This document shows positions 1-7,312 of a stretch of DNA of 8,690 nt, one piece after another. Every line of letters starts with the position of its first letter. Position 1 is the stretch's first letter. This DNA comes from Azohydromonas lata NBRC 102462. Lineage in GTDB: Bacteria > Pseudomonadota > Gammaproteobacteria > Burkholderiales > Burkholderiaceae_C. The position numbers and the translations under genes are program-made. Where the stretch lies: NCBI GenBank assembly GCA_945878385.1, contig CAMCTE010000113.1, positions 1 to 8,690 of the forward strand, written 5' to 3'. The notes beneath the pieces were generated by a model that saw nothing but the letters and a program-made list of their open reading frames with translations, searched no databases and was not told where the DNA came from.

Positions 1-434
1 ATGCGCTGGAAGGCGAGGCCCGCGATGTGGGCCGTGTACTGGGCGGTATGGCCTTGCAGGTGGCGCAGCGCGGGCAACCGTTCGAGACGCCCTGTGTGCT
101 GCTGTCCGGCGGGGAAACCACTGTGACCGTTCGCGGCGATGGCCGTGGCGGGCGCAATGTGGAATGCCTGCTGTCGATGGCGATGGCCACCGCCGGTCAC
201 CATCGCATCTGGGGCCTGGCTGCGGATACCGACGGTGTGGACGGCCTGGAAGAAACCGCGGGCGCCACCTTCGGCCCCGACACGCTGCAGCGCGCCTGGG
301 CCGCCGGCATCAAGCCCGCCGACAGCCTGGCCCGCAACGACGGCCATGGCTTCTTCGAGGCGCTGGGCGAGGCGGTGGTCACCGGTCCCACACGCACCAA
401 TGTCAACGACTTTCGAGCCATCCTAATCAACTGA
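1..434 (+). CDS. ttuD: Glycerate 2-kinase (MOFRL/DUF4147 family), C-terminal part, 5' end outside window
   Basis: The reading frame is open from the window edge (first full codon at base 3) and ends at TGA 432-434, so only about 143 C-terminal residues are visible. They carry the MOFRL-domain signatures: LEGEARDVGRV near the start, a LSGGETTVTV strand, GGRNVE, then AADTDGVDG, a Gly-Ala motif, a NDGHGFFE segment, and the terminal TGPTRTNVNDFRAILI block. These are diagnostic of the GckA/TtuD-type glycerate kinases (older annotations call them hydroxypyruvate reductase), cytosolic enzymes that convert D-glycerate to 2-phosphoglycerate with ATP. The N-terminal DUF4147 domain lies off the window. 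The Asp in DTDGVDG and the Asn-rich TNVND block are as in the family. The tautomerase gene follows after 7 bases and its ribosome-binding site overlaps this stop codon, so the two are probably co-transcribed. The family is clear; the symbol is by convention. Confidence 0.93.
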   Translation, partial: ALEGEARDVGRVLGGMALQVAQRGQPFETPCVLLSGGETTVTVRGDGRGGRNVECLLSMAMATAGHHRIWGLAADTDGVDGLEETAGATFGPDTLQRAWAAGIKPADSLARNDGHGFFEALGEAVVTGPTRTNVNDFRAILIN

Positions 435-441
435 GGTCATC

Positions 442-651
442 ATGCCGCTCATTCGCGTGGAACTGTTTGAAGGGCGTACGCCCGAACAGAAGCGTCAACT
501 TGCACAGGCCCTCACCGAGGCCACTTGTCGCGTCTTGGGCGCCAAGCCCGACGGCGTGGATGTGATGTTCTTCGACATCGCCCGCCACGATTGGGCCACC
601 GCCGGCGTGCCCTGGAGTGACAAGGCGCCTGCGCCACCGCCGCAGCCCTGA
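442..651 (+). CDS. 4-oxalocrotonate tautomerase-like small protein
   Basis: This 69-residue protein starts with Met-Pro; removal of Met would expose the N-terminal Pro1 that acts as catalytic base in the tautomerase superfamily. The sequence has the short beta strand PLIRVELFEG, then the helix following TPEQKRQLAQALTEA, and a second strand DVMFFDIARHDW. In 4-OT numbering, Arg11 is present (EGR), but position 39 is Asp rather than the second substrate-binding Arg, and position 50 is Trp rather than Phe. The substrate is therefore probably not 2-hydroxymuconate, and I assign only the family. A GAGGT Shine-Dalgarno (433-437) sits 5 bases before the ATG and overlaps the stop of the glycerate kinase gene, indicating translational linkage. 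The last nine residues are a Pro/Ala-rich tail (KAPAPPPQP), unusual for a family whose core is about 60 residues. Likely a homohexamer by family precedent. Confidence 0.85.
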   Translation: MPLIRVELFEGRTPEQKRQLAQALTEATCRVLGAKPDGVDVMFFDIARHDWATAGVPWSDKAPAPPPQP

Positions 652-663
652 GGTCGATAATGT

Positions 664-697
664 GATCACCACACACTTTCATGGGTGCGTGGTGGTT
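664..697 (+). repeat. Inverted repeat downstream of the tautomerase gene (possible terminator or operator)
   Basis: The arms CACCACACAC (667-676) and GTGCGTGGTG (685-694) pair at 9 of 10 positions around an 8-base loop. In RNA the stem can be extended outward by U666-G695, A665-U696 and G664-U697. It lies 13 bases after the tautomerase stop and is followed by a short, interrupted T-run (GTTTGATT). It could be a weak Rho-independent terminator for the glycerate kinase-tautomerase operon, or a binding site before the kinase gene. The T-run is too poor to settle it. Confidence 0.5.
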
Positions 698-700
698 TGA

Positions 701-742
701 TTCCCCCTAAATGAGGGTGTTTGGCACCCTCTGTGGGGGGAA
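701..742 (+). promoter_or_regulatory. Nested inverted repeat in the leader of the hybrid kinase, covering its ribosome-binding site
   Basis: Outer arms TTCCCCC (701-707) and GGGGGAA (736-742) are exact reverse complements. Inside them, AGGGTG (714-719) and CACCCT (725-730) form a perfect 6-bp inner stem with a TTTGG loop. The two stems are separated by internal loops of 6 and 5 bases. The right outer arm is the purine-rich stretch that serves as Shine-Dalgarno for the ATG at 750, so folding would hide the ribosome-binding site. The structure is seen in the sequence; regulation by it is inference. Confidence 0.5.
735..741 (+). promoter_or_regulatory. Shine-Dalgarno-like stretch deciding the kinase start
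   Basis: GGGGGGA lies 8 bases upstream of ATG 750. The alternative in-frame ATG at 711 has only pyrimidine-rich TTCCCCCTAA ahead of it, with no ribosome-binding site, so the later start is preferred. Confidence 0.5.
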
Positions 743-749
743 AATTCCA

Positions 750-3317
750 ATGATGAGGTGGGTCCGTCCGACGGGTGTTCCATTGCTTTCGCGCCGGCTG
801 GCCTGTAGGGTGCTGATGGCTGCTTGGGTGCTGTTCCTGATGGCGGCGCCGATGGCATTTCTGGCTGCGGGCCTGATGGCGGCCCCATCCGGCAGCGCGC
901 AGGCCGAACCGGCACCGCCACCCATTGTTGCGGCCAGCCCTGCGGCCCTGACCGAAGCCGTGCAGCCTGTAGACCTGGGGCTGGCGCTGCCCCAAGGGCG
1001 CTGGGCACTGCCCACTGCCGTGCTTCAAGAGGCGCCTGGCGTTGAACTGCAGGCCGCGCAGGCACTGGAACAGACTGCATGGCGCGTCCTGCTGCCGCGC
1101 ACGGAATACGACTACCTCAGCGCCGAGCCCCACTGGCTGCAACTGCCGCTGCGCAACACCAGCACTGCACCGGTATCGGTGTGGCTGCAGATTGACTATC
1201 CGTGGTTGCGGGACGCACGCGCCCAACTGTTGGACCACCAGGGCCAACCCCTGTCGGGGGTGATGCGCGCCGGGGCGGGCGTGCCAGCGGAACAGCGCAC
1301 GCTTCGCACGGCAGTAGCGTCGTTTCCCTTGACTCTGGCCCCAGGGCAGGACGCCGTGTTGATGGTGCGGACGCAGGGAGTGCTGTGGTGGCCCAACCGG
1401 CTGCAGTGGGTGTCGGCCACAGAAGGGGCCCGGCGCACCTCACTGCAAACCGCCGCCACGGCTGCCGCACTGGGTGCGGCCCTGGTGCTGGCGCTGGTGA
1501 TTGCGCTGCAGCGCACCGCAGCGGGCATGACCATGGCGCTGTGGATCACGGTGACCGCGCTGACAGAGGTGGTCAATATCGGCCACTTGGCCCTGTTGCC
1601 GTGGCTCGACCCGGTGGCGGTACCGCTGAGCGGCGTGTCGGTGCAGATGACCACGCTGTCGCACGCAGTCCTGGCGCTCATGACCTTCTTCCTGTTGAGC
1701 TTGCACGAGGCCCGCTGGACGCGCCGCCAGTGGGGGTTGTGGGTTGTGGTGTTCGTGCTGATGGCCGCCTTCCCCGCATGGGAGACCAACAATGAAGACC
1801 GGCTCATCAACTGGCCCATCTACCTGGCCCACGGTGCGGGCTGGGCCTTCATGGCGGTGGCCTGGCGCAGGGGCATGGGCTACACGCTGCCGGTTCTCGG
1901 GTTGGTATTGGCGCTGTACTTGAATTGGCTTGTCAGCCATGGCTGGCCGCACGGCTACGGGCGCTTCCTCTGGGAGAACCCCGAGATCCGGCTGACCATC
2001 AAAGTGGCCCTGGGCCTGCTGCTGCTGCTGGCCTATGCGCAACAGAGTGCCGGTCAACGGCGTGCGCTGCGACTGGCCTTGCTGCAGGCCCAGCAGCGCC
2101 AAACCGCCGAGCTCGAGCACCAGGTGGCCCAGCGCACGGAGGAACTGCGCCTGGCCCTGCAGGACGCCAATCAGGCCAACCAGGCCAAGTCGCAGTTCAT
2201 CTCCAGCATGAGCCACGAACTGCGCACCCCCATGAACGCGATCCTGGGCTTCAGCCAGGTGATGAACGAGGACGCGCGCACCGACGCGGCCTCGCGAGAA
2301 GGCGCACGCGAAATCCACAAGGCCGGGCGTCACCTGCTGCATCTCATTGACGAGGTTTTGGACCTCAGCAAGATCGAATTGGGCCGCGTGGACATACGCG
2401 TGGTGTCCCTGGTCGCTGGGCCGTTGGTGAGGGAGTGCTGCGAGTTGGTGCAGGGCATGGCCCAGGAACGGCAGGTGTCCATTTCTTGCGAAGCCCTGGA
2501 TGGGGTGATGTTGCAGGCTGATGAGTGGCGCTTGCGCCAGGTGATGATCAACCTGCTGAGCAATGCGGTGAAGTACAACCGGGTCGGGGGTTGGGTGAGG
2601 GTGTCGGCTGAACAGGTGGACGACCGGCGCTGGCGCCTGTGCGTGCAGGACAACGGGACGGGCATTTCGCAGGCGGCCCAGGCCCGCCTGTTTCAGCCCT
2701 TCGAGCGCGGCGATGCGCGCTACGGGCAGGTGCAGGGCACGGGAATCGGCTTGGCCTTGTCGCAGCGCTTGGCGCACCTCATGGGGGGGCGCATGGGCGT
2801 GCACAGTGAAGCAGGCGCTGGTGCGCGCTTCTGGGTGGAGTTGCCTGGCACGGCCACGGCCGTCTTGCCTGTGGCAAATGCGGAGCACAACCATGCATCC
2901 CGCCCAGATTGGGCTTTAGGGCTGCAGCACCCGCACGGGGTGTTGTGCATCGACGACAACCCCGTGAACCTCAAACTGCTCACCCGCATGCTGCAGCGTG
3001 AGCCGCAACTGCAGGTGCACACCTGCGGTGATTCGCACGAGGCACTGGACCTGGCGGATCGGTTGCAGCCGTCGCTGATTCTGTTGGACATCAACATGCC
3101 CGGCCTGAATGGCTACGAGCTGCTGGCCCTGTTCCGGCAGCACCCGCGCTTGAGCCATGTGCCGGTGGTGGCGGTGACGGCCGACGCCATGAAGGATGAC
3201 ATCGACCGTGGGCGCGACGCCGGGTTCACCGACTACCTGACCAAGCCGCTGGACCTGCAATCCCTGCGGCGTGTGCTGCAGCACACCCTGGGGAAGCAGG
3301 AATCGAAGGCGGTTTAG
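750..3317 (+). CDS. 7TMR-DISM hybrid sensor histidine kinase with C-terminal receiver
   Basis: An 855-residue inner-membrane hybrid kinase, numbered from ATG 750. Order of parts: hydrophobic signal or anchor (about 17-52, ending GSAQA); periplasmic 7TMR-DISMED2-like beta domain (about 72-222, with YPWLRDA, FPLTLAPG and the LWWPNRLQW end); seven membrane helices near 236-254, 260-283, 297-319, 328-344, 355-373, 377-395 and 414-430; a coiled-coil signalling helix (434-477); HisKA with phospho-accepting His489 in SHELRTP; HATPase with N-box Asn605, D-box Asp634 (DNGTGI) and G-box GTGIG (663-667); receiver with Asp735/736, phosphorylatable Asp780, Thr810 and Lys832. All catalytic residues are present, so kinase and receiver should work. 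DISMED2 domains usually bind small, often carbohydrate-like ligands; the ligand here is unknown. No Hpt domain, separate response regulator or DNA-binding output lies in the window. An in-frame ATG at 711 would add 13 residues but lacks a ribosome-binding site. The stop overlaps that of convergent glcF. Confidence 0.93.
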   Translation: MMRWVRPTGVPLLSRRLACRVLMAAWVLFLMAAPMAFLAAGLMAAPSGSAQAEPAPPPIVAASPAALTEAVQPVDLGLALPQGRWALPTAVLQEAPGVELQAAQALEQTAWRVLLPRTEYDYLSAEPHWLQLPLRNTSTAPVSVWLQIDYPWLRDARAQLLDHQGQPLSGVMRAGAGVPAEQRTLRTAVASFPLTLAPGQDAVLMVRTQGVLWWPNRLQWVSATEGARRTSLQTAATAAALGAALVLALVIALQRTAAGMTMALWITVTALTEVVNIGHLALLPWLDPVAVPLSGVSVQMTTLSHAVLALMTFFLLSLHEARWTRRQWGLWVVVFVLMAAFPAWETNNEDRLINWPIYLAHGAGWAFMAVAWRRGMGYTLPVLGLVLALYLNWLVSHGWPHGYGRFLWENPEIRLTIKVALGLLLLLAYAQQSAGQRRALRLALLQAQQRQTAELEHQVAQRTEELRLALQDANQANQAKSQFISSMSHELRTPMNAILGFSQVMNEDARTDAASREGAREIHKAGRHLLHLIDEVLDLSKIELGRVDIRVVSLVAGPLVRECCELVQGMAQERQVSISCEALDGVMLQADEWRLRQVMINLLSNAVKYNRVGGWVRVSAEQVDDRRWRLCVQDNGTGISQAAQARLFQPFERGDARYGQVQGTGIGLALSQRLAHLMGGRMGVHSEAGAGARFWVELPGTATAVLPVANAEHNHASRPDWALGLQHPHGVLCIDDNPVNLKLLTRMLQREPQLQVHTCGDSHEALDLADRLQPSLILLDINMPGLNGYELLALFRQHPRLSHVPVVAVTADAMKDDIDRGRDAGFTDYLTKPLDLQSLRRVLQHTLGKQESKAV

Positions 3318-4573
3318 ACGCCTGCCAACATGTCGTCGACCATCTCCACCCAATGCTGCACCGGCAACTGCGTCCCGCTTTGCAGGTGCTGGATGCAGCC
3401 GATGTTGGCCGAGACGATGGCGCGTGGTTTGAGCGCATCCAAATGACCCAGCTTGCGGTCGCGCAGTTGAGTTGACAGTTCCGGCTGCAGCACCGAATAG
3501 GTACCGGCCGACCCGCAGCACAGGTGGCTTTCGCAGGCGGCCACCTCCACCGGCAGCCCCAGTTCGCGCAGGTGCGTTTCCACGCCACCACGCAGCTTCA
3601 TGCCGTGCTGCAGCGTGCATGGCGGGTGGTAGGCCACCGTGCCGCGGCCTCCCAAGGCGCCGCCTCCGGCCTTGCCCCCCAGCAGCGTCTTGAGCCGCGG
3701 CATCAGGTCGGGCAGCAGTTCACTCAAGTCGCGCGTCTTGTCGCTGATCACTCTGGCGCGTTCGGCATATTCCGGGTCGTGGGCCAGGTGCTGCGCGTAT
3801 TCCTTCACCGTCACGCCACAGCCCGAGGCGTTCATCACGATGGCTTCCACTTGCCCCGATTGCACCAGGGACCACCAGGCGTCGATGTTGCGCCGCATGT
3901 CGGCCAGGCCGCCCTCATGGTCGCTCAGGTGAGCGCGGATGGCGCCGCAGCAGCCTGCGCCTTCGGCCCCCCGGGTCTGAATGCCACAGGCGTCCAGCAC
4001 GCGTGCGGTGGCGCTGTTGATGTTGGGCATCATGGCCGGCTGCACGCAGCCCGCCAGCATCAGCACCTTGCGCGGGTGCTGGCGCGTGGGCCACAGGCCG
4101 GCGCGCGCCGGGGTGGCGCCAGGCACCTTCTTCTTCAGTGAATCGGGCAGCAGCGGCCGCACCATCTTGCCCATGGTCATGGCCGGCTTGAACAGGGGCG
4201 AGGTCAAGCCTTCCTTGAGCAACCAGCGCACCGCTTTTTCGCGGCCCTGGCGCGGCACCTTTTCTTCCACGATCTGGCGGCCAATCTCCACCAACTGCCC
4301 GTACTGCACGCCCGAGGGGCAGGTGGTTTCGCAGTTGCGGCAGGTCAGGCAGCGGTCCAGGTGCTGTTGCGTCTTTTCGGTGACCTTCGCCCCTTCGAGC
4401 ACCTGTTTGATCAGGTAGATGCGCCCACGGGGGCCATCAAGCTCATCGCCCAGCAATTGGTAGGTGGGGCAAGTGGCGGTGCAGAAGCCGCAGTGCACGC
4501 ATTTGCGCAGGATGGCCTCGGCCGCCTGGCCCTCGCGGGTGCCGGCAAATTCGGGGGCGAGATGGGTTTGCAT
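3314..4573 (-). CDS. glcF: Glycolate oxidase iron-sulfur subunit GlcF
   Basis: This 419-residue protein matches GlcF in length (about 400) and architecture. Two 4Fe-4S ferredoxin motifs are intact: Cys25/28/31/35 (CVHCGFCTATCP) and Cys75/78/81/85 (CLTCRNCETTCP). Two CCG domains follow, one with Cys176, the pair Cys208-Cys209 and Cys252, the other with Cys319, the pair Cys352-Cys353 and Cys393, as in heterodisulfide-reductase-type electron carriers. In the glycolate oxidase complex it takes electrons from the GlcD/GlcE flavoproteins towards the respiratory chain at the membrane. The ATG lies 12 bases after the glcE stop, with no clear Shine-Dalgarno of its own, which suggests translational coupling. 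The order glcD-glcE-glcF on one strand fixes the assignment against related lactate (LutA) or glycerol-3-phosphate (GlpC) subunits. The stop (TAA) overlaps the stop of the convergent kinase by two bases of shared codon. Confidence 0.95.
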   Translation of the reverse strand: MQTHLAPEFAGTREGQAAEAILRKCVHCGFCTATCPTYQLLGDELDGPRGRIYLIKQVLEGAKVTEKTQQHLDRCLTCRNCETTCPSGVQYGQLVEIGRQIVEEKVPRQGREKAVRWLLKEGLTSPLFKPAMTMGKMVRPLLPDSLKKKVPGATPARAGLWPTRQHPRKVLMLAGCVQPAMMPNINSATARVLDACGIQTRGAEGAGCCGAIRAHLSDHEGGLADMRRNIDAWWSLVQSGQVEAIVMNASGCGVTVKEYAQHLAHDPEYAERARVISDKTRDLSELLPDLMPRLKTLLGGKAGGGALGGRGTVAYHPPCTLQHGMKLRGGVETHLRELGLPVEVAACESHLCCGSAGTYSVLQPELSTQLRDRKLGHLDALKPRAIVSANIGCIQHLQSGTQLPVQHWVEMVDDMLAGV

Positions 4574-4585
4574 GGAACAGCGGAT

Positions 4586-5752
4586 TCAGAATTCGGGATG
4601 CAGGCGGCCGCGATTGAACAGGCCCTGCGGGTCAAAGGCGGCTTTGAGTTGGCGGTGGATGCGCAACAGCACCGGGTCCAGTTCGAGCGTGGTGCCCGAG
4701 CGCGGGCCGCGGAAGATCTGTGCATGGCCGCCCACGGCGCGCGCGGCCTTGATAAGCGCCTGCTCGGTGGCGGTGTCGCCCTCGGCGGTGACCACCCAGC
4801 GCTGCGCACCGCCCCATTCGATGAGCGTGCCGCTGCCCACGCCCTTCACACCCAAGGCGGCGGCGGTCTGCGGCACGGCCACGCGCCACAGATGGCCCGC
4901 GTGTTGCACGGCCTTGAGCGCGTCGGTGAAGAACTCGTCCTGCTGGTCGCGCAGCCCGGCCCAGAAGGCCGCAGCCATGTCGGACGGAATCACTTCGCCG
5001 CCCATGCGGCGCTGGGCCGCTTCCACGGCCGCGCGCGCACCGGACAGGCGCACCACCAGCACCCCGTCCCACCAGGCGCTGGCGTGGATGGGCAGGGGCT
5101 GGCCGCCCCATTCATTGAGCTTGCGCAGGGCGGTGGTTTCGTCCACATCAAAGCGCAGCGTGGCGGTGGCCGGTGCCGTGGGCAGTACTTTGATTGACAC
5201 CTCCAAAATCAATCCCAATACACCCATGGAGCCGGCCAGCAGGCGCGCCACGTCGTAGCCCGCCACATTCTTCATCACCTGGCCGCCGAAGGACAGCACC
5301 TCGGCGCGGCCGTTGAGCAGCGTGGCGCCCAACATGAAGTCGCGCACGCCGCCCACCGCTGCCCGGGAAGGGCCCGCCAAGCCCGCGGCCACCAGGCCGC
5401 CCACCGTGCCTCCACCCTCGTGCCGGGGCGGCTCGAAGGCCAGGCACTGACCCTTCTCGGCCAATGCCGCTTCGATTTCATCCAGCGGCGTACCCGCGCG
5501 GGCGGTGATGACGAGCTCGCTGGGCTCATAGCTGCTGATGCCGCGCAGGCGCGCCGTGCTCAGCAATTCGCCTTGAATGGGCCCGCCCAAGAAATCCTTG
5601 CTGCCGGTGCCGCGGATGCACAGGCGGCCGGCATCTTCGTCGCCGTCAGATGCCGATTCGCGCTGGGCCCGCGCCGAGCGCACCCGGTCGACCAATTCGT
5701 CCAGGGCTGCGTCGCGCGGCGCAACGGCCGCGCCTTCCACCACGCCCTGCAT
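4586..5752 (-). CDS. glcE: Glycolate oxidase FAD-binding subunit GlcE
   Basis: This 388-residue protein has a PCMH-type FAD-binding domain: RGTGSKDFLGG (47-57), the YEPSELVITARAGTPL segment (75-90), and the GGGTVGGLVAAG loop (113-124), then VRDFMLG and VMKNVAGYD further on. The C-terminus ends with FDPQGLFNRGRL, the usual last block of this oxidase family. It is the second flavin subunit of glycolate oxidase, working with GlcD and GlcF. The frame stays open upstream to about 6376, but that part is antisense-frame overlap with glcD. The ATG at 5752 is chosen because it gives normal family length, has GGAG (5764-5761) 8 bases ahead, and overlaps the glcD stop as TGATG. It is longer than E. coli GlcE (about 350 residues), in part through an acidic insertion (SASDGDEDAG, residues 33-42) just before the FAD loop. 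Confidence 0.94.
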   Translation of the reverse strand: MQGVVEGAAVAPRDAALDELVDRVRSARAQRESASDGDEDAGRLCIRGTGSKDFLGGPIQGELLSTARLRGISSYEPSELVITARAGTPLDEIEAALAEKGQCLAFEPPRHEGGGTVGGLVAAGLAGPSRAAVGGVRDFMLGATLLNGRAEVLSFGGQVMKNVAGYDVARLLAGSMGVLGLILEVSIKVLPTAPATATLRFDVDETTALRKLNEWGGQPLPIHASAWWDGVLVVRLSGARAAVEAAQRRMGGEVIPSDMAAAFWAGLRDQQDEFFTDALKAVQHAGHLWRVAVPQTAAALGVKGVGSGTLIEWGGAQRWVVTAEGDTATEQALIKAARAVGGHAQIFRGPRSGTTLELDPVLLRIHRQLKAAFDPQGLFNRGRLHPEF

Positions 5753-7278
5753 CAGAATCGCTCCAGCTCGGGGAAGGGCAGCACGCCCTTTTTCACATGC
5801 ATCTTGCCGCCTTCGGCACAGCGGGTGAGCGTGGGGATCACCTTGCCCGGGTTGAGCAAGCCCACCGGGTCGAAGGCGCGTTTCACGGCGAACATCTGCT
5901 CGCGCTCTTCCGGCGAGAACTGCACGCACATGCTGCCGAGCTTTTCCACGCCCACGCCGTGTTCGCCCGTGACCGTGCCGCCCATGCGCACGCTGGTTTC
6001 CAGGATGTCGGCCCCAAACAGTTCGCAGCGGTGCAGCTGGTCGGGGTCGTTGGCATCGAACAGGATCAGCGGGTGCAGGTTGCCGTCGCCCGCATGGAAC
6101 ACGTTCAGGCAGCGCAGGCCGTACTGCTGTTCCATCCCGGCGATGGCCACCAGGATGTCGGCCAGGCGCTTGCGCGGAATGGTGGAATCCATGCACATGT
6201 AGTCGGGGCTGATGCGCCCACTGGCTGGGAAGGCATTCTTGCGGCCGCTCCAGAACTTCAGGCGCTGGGCCTCGTCCTTGCTCACTTCCAGCCGCGTGGC
6301 TCCACAACCCGACAGCACCTCCAGCATGCGGTCGATTTCCTCGGCCACTTCTTCGGGCGTGCCGTCGGCTTCGCACAGCAGAATGGCCTGAGCATTGAGG
6401 TCGTAGCCCGCGTGCACGAAATCCTCGACGGCTGCCGTCATCGGCTTGTCCATCATCTCCAAGCCCGCCGGAATGATGCCGGCAGCGATCACCGCGGCCA
6501 CTGCCTCGCCGGCCCGCTGCACATCATCAAAGCTGGCCATGATGCAGCGCGCAAGCTGCGGCTTGGGCACCAGCTTGACCACCACCTCGGTGGTCACGGC
6601 CAGCATGCCTTCGCTGCCCACAATCACGCTCAACAGGTCCAGGCCGGCGGCGTCCAGGGCGCGTGAGCCGAAGGTCACCGCCTCGCCTTCGATGGTGTAG
6701 CCGCGCACCTGCAGCACGTTGTGCACCGTCAGGCCGTACTTCAGGCAGTGCACGCCACCGGAGTTCTCCGCCACATTGCCGCCGATGGTGCAGGCAATTT
6801 GGCTTGAAGGGTCGGGCGCGTAATACAGACCGTGGGGGGCCGCCGCCTCGCTGATGGCCAGGTTGCGCACGCCGCACTGCACGGTGGCCGTGCGCGACAC
6901 CGGGTCCACTTCCAAAATTTTGTTGAACTTGGCCAGTGACAGCGTGACGCCTCGCTCATGCGGCATGGCCCCGCCCGACAAGCCCGTGCCTGCGCCGCGC
7001 GCGACCACGGGCACCTGCAACCGGTGACAGGCCCGCAACAGCGCAGCCACCTGGGCCTCGGTTTCCGGCAGCGCCACGCACAGGGGCTGGGCGCGGTAGG
7101 CCGTCAGGCCGTCGCATTCATAGGGCACCACATCTTCCTGCTGCCACAGCAGGGCATGGGAGGGCAGCAAGGCCCGCAGGGCTTCCACCACTTCGGCTTG
7201 GCGCACCGCACGCGGGGCGCTGTTCAGCTGGGCTTCGGGCAGAGCGCCCAGGGCGCTGCTGGGCAGAGGGGCATTCAT
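5752..7278 (-). CDS. glcD: Glycolate oxidase FAD-linked subunit GlcD
   Basis: This 508-residue protein is close to E. coli GlcD (499). It has a PCMH FAD-binding domain with the pyrophosphate loop RGAGTGLSGG (94-103) and the GGNVAENSGGVHCLKYG block (166-182), then a vanillyl-alcohol-oxidase-type C-terminal domain with FHAGDGNLHP (394-403), GEHGVG (438-443) and LNPGKV (475-480). The His residues of the last two motifs are family active-site or flavin-contact residues. It oxidises glycolate to glyoxylate and passes electrons to GlcE/GlcF; some homologues also accept D-lactate. GGAG (7292-7289) lies 10 bases before the ATG. Its TGA shares one base with the glcE ATG. The FIST gene ends 51 bases upstream on the same strand. 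By itself it could be taken for a D-lactate dehydrogenase, but the following glcE and glcF make GlcD the best call. Confidence 0.95.
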   Translation of the reverse strand: MNAPLPSSALGALPEAQLNSAPRAVRQAEVVEALRALLPSHALLWQQEDVVPYECDGLTAYRAQPLCVALPETEAQVAALLRACHRLQVPVVARGAGTGLSGGAMPHERGVTLSLAKFNKILEVDPVSRTATVQCGVRNLAISEAAAPHGLYYAPDPSSQIACTIGGNVAENSGGVHCLKYGLTVHNVLQVRGYTIEGEAVTFGSRALDAAGLDLLSVIVGSEGMLAVTTEVVVKLVPKPQLARCIMASFDDVQRAGEAVAAVIAAGIIPAGLEMMDKPMTAAVEDFVHAGYDLNAQAILLCEADGTPEEVAEEIDRMLEVLSGCGATRLEVSKDEAQRLKFWSGRKNAFPASGRISPDYMCMDSTIPRKRLADILVAIAGMEQQYGLRCLNVFHAGDGNLHPLILFDANDPDQLHRCELFGADILETSVRMGGTVTGEHGVGVEKLGSMCVQFSPEEREQMFAVKRAFDPVGLLNPGKVIPTLTRCAEGGKMHVKKGVLPFPELERF

Positions 7279-7312
7279 GGAAACGGTACTCCAGGAGGCA
7301 ATGCGAGGCGCT

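Noticed and set aside
656..669. GATAAT (656-661) as a -10 box and GTGATCAC (662-669) as a CRP-like site
   Set aside because: No matching -35 box sits at the right distance, and the palindrome lacks the 6-base spacer of a CRP site.
711..749. Kinase start at ATG 711
   Set aside because: No Shine-Dalgarno precedes it, the 13 extra residues add nothing recognisable, and the codons fall inside the inverted repeat. It is kept only as an alternative.
1440..2894. A 484-codon open frame on the minus strand inside the hybrid kinase gene
   Set aside because: It is His/Gln/Arg-rich with no recognisable domain and lies opposite an intact, motif-complete kinase. Long antisense frames are expected at this GC content.
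5753..6376. N-terminal extension of glcE to a start at 6376
   Set aside because: The extra 208 residues overlap glcD out of frame and look unlike protein. The ATG at 5752 has a ribosome-binding site and gives the family length.
5650..6666. A 338-codon plus-strand frame across glcE/glcD, and a similar one at 4361-5197
   Set aside because: They run antisense to well-supported glc genes, have Ala/His/Arg-biased composition, cross gene boundaries and show no family motifs.
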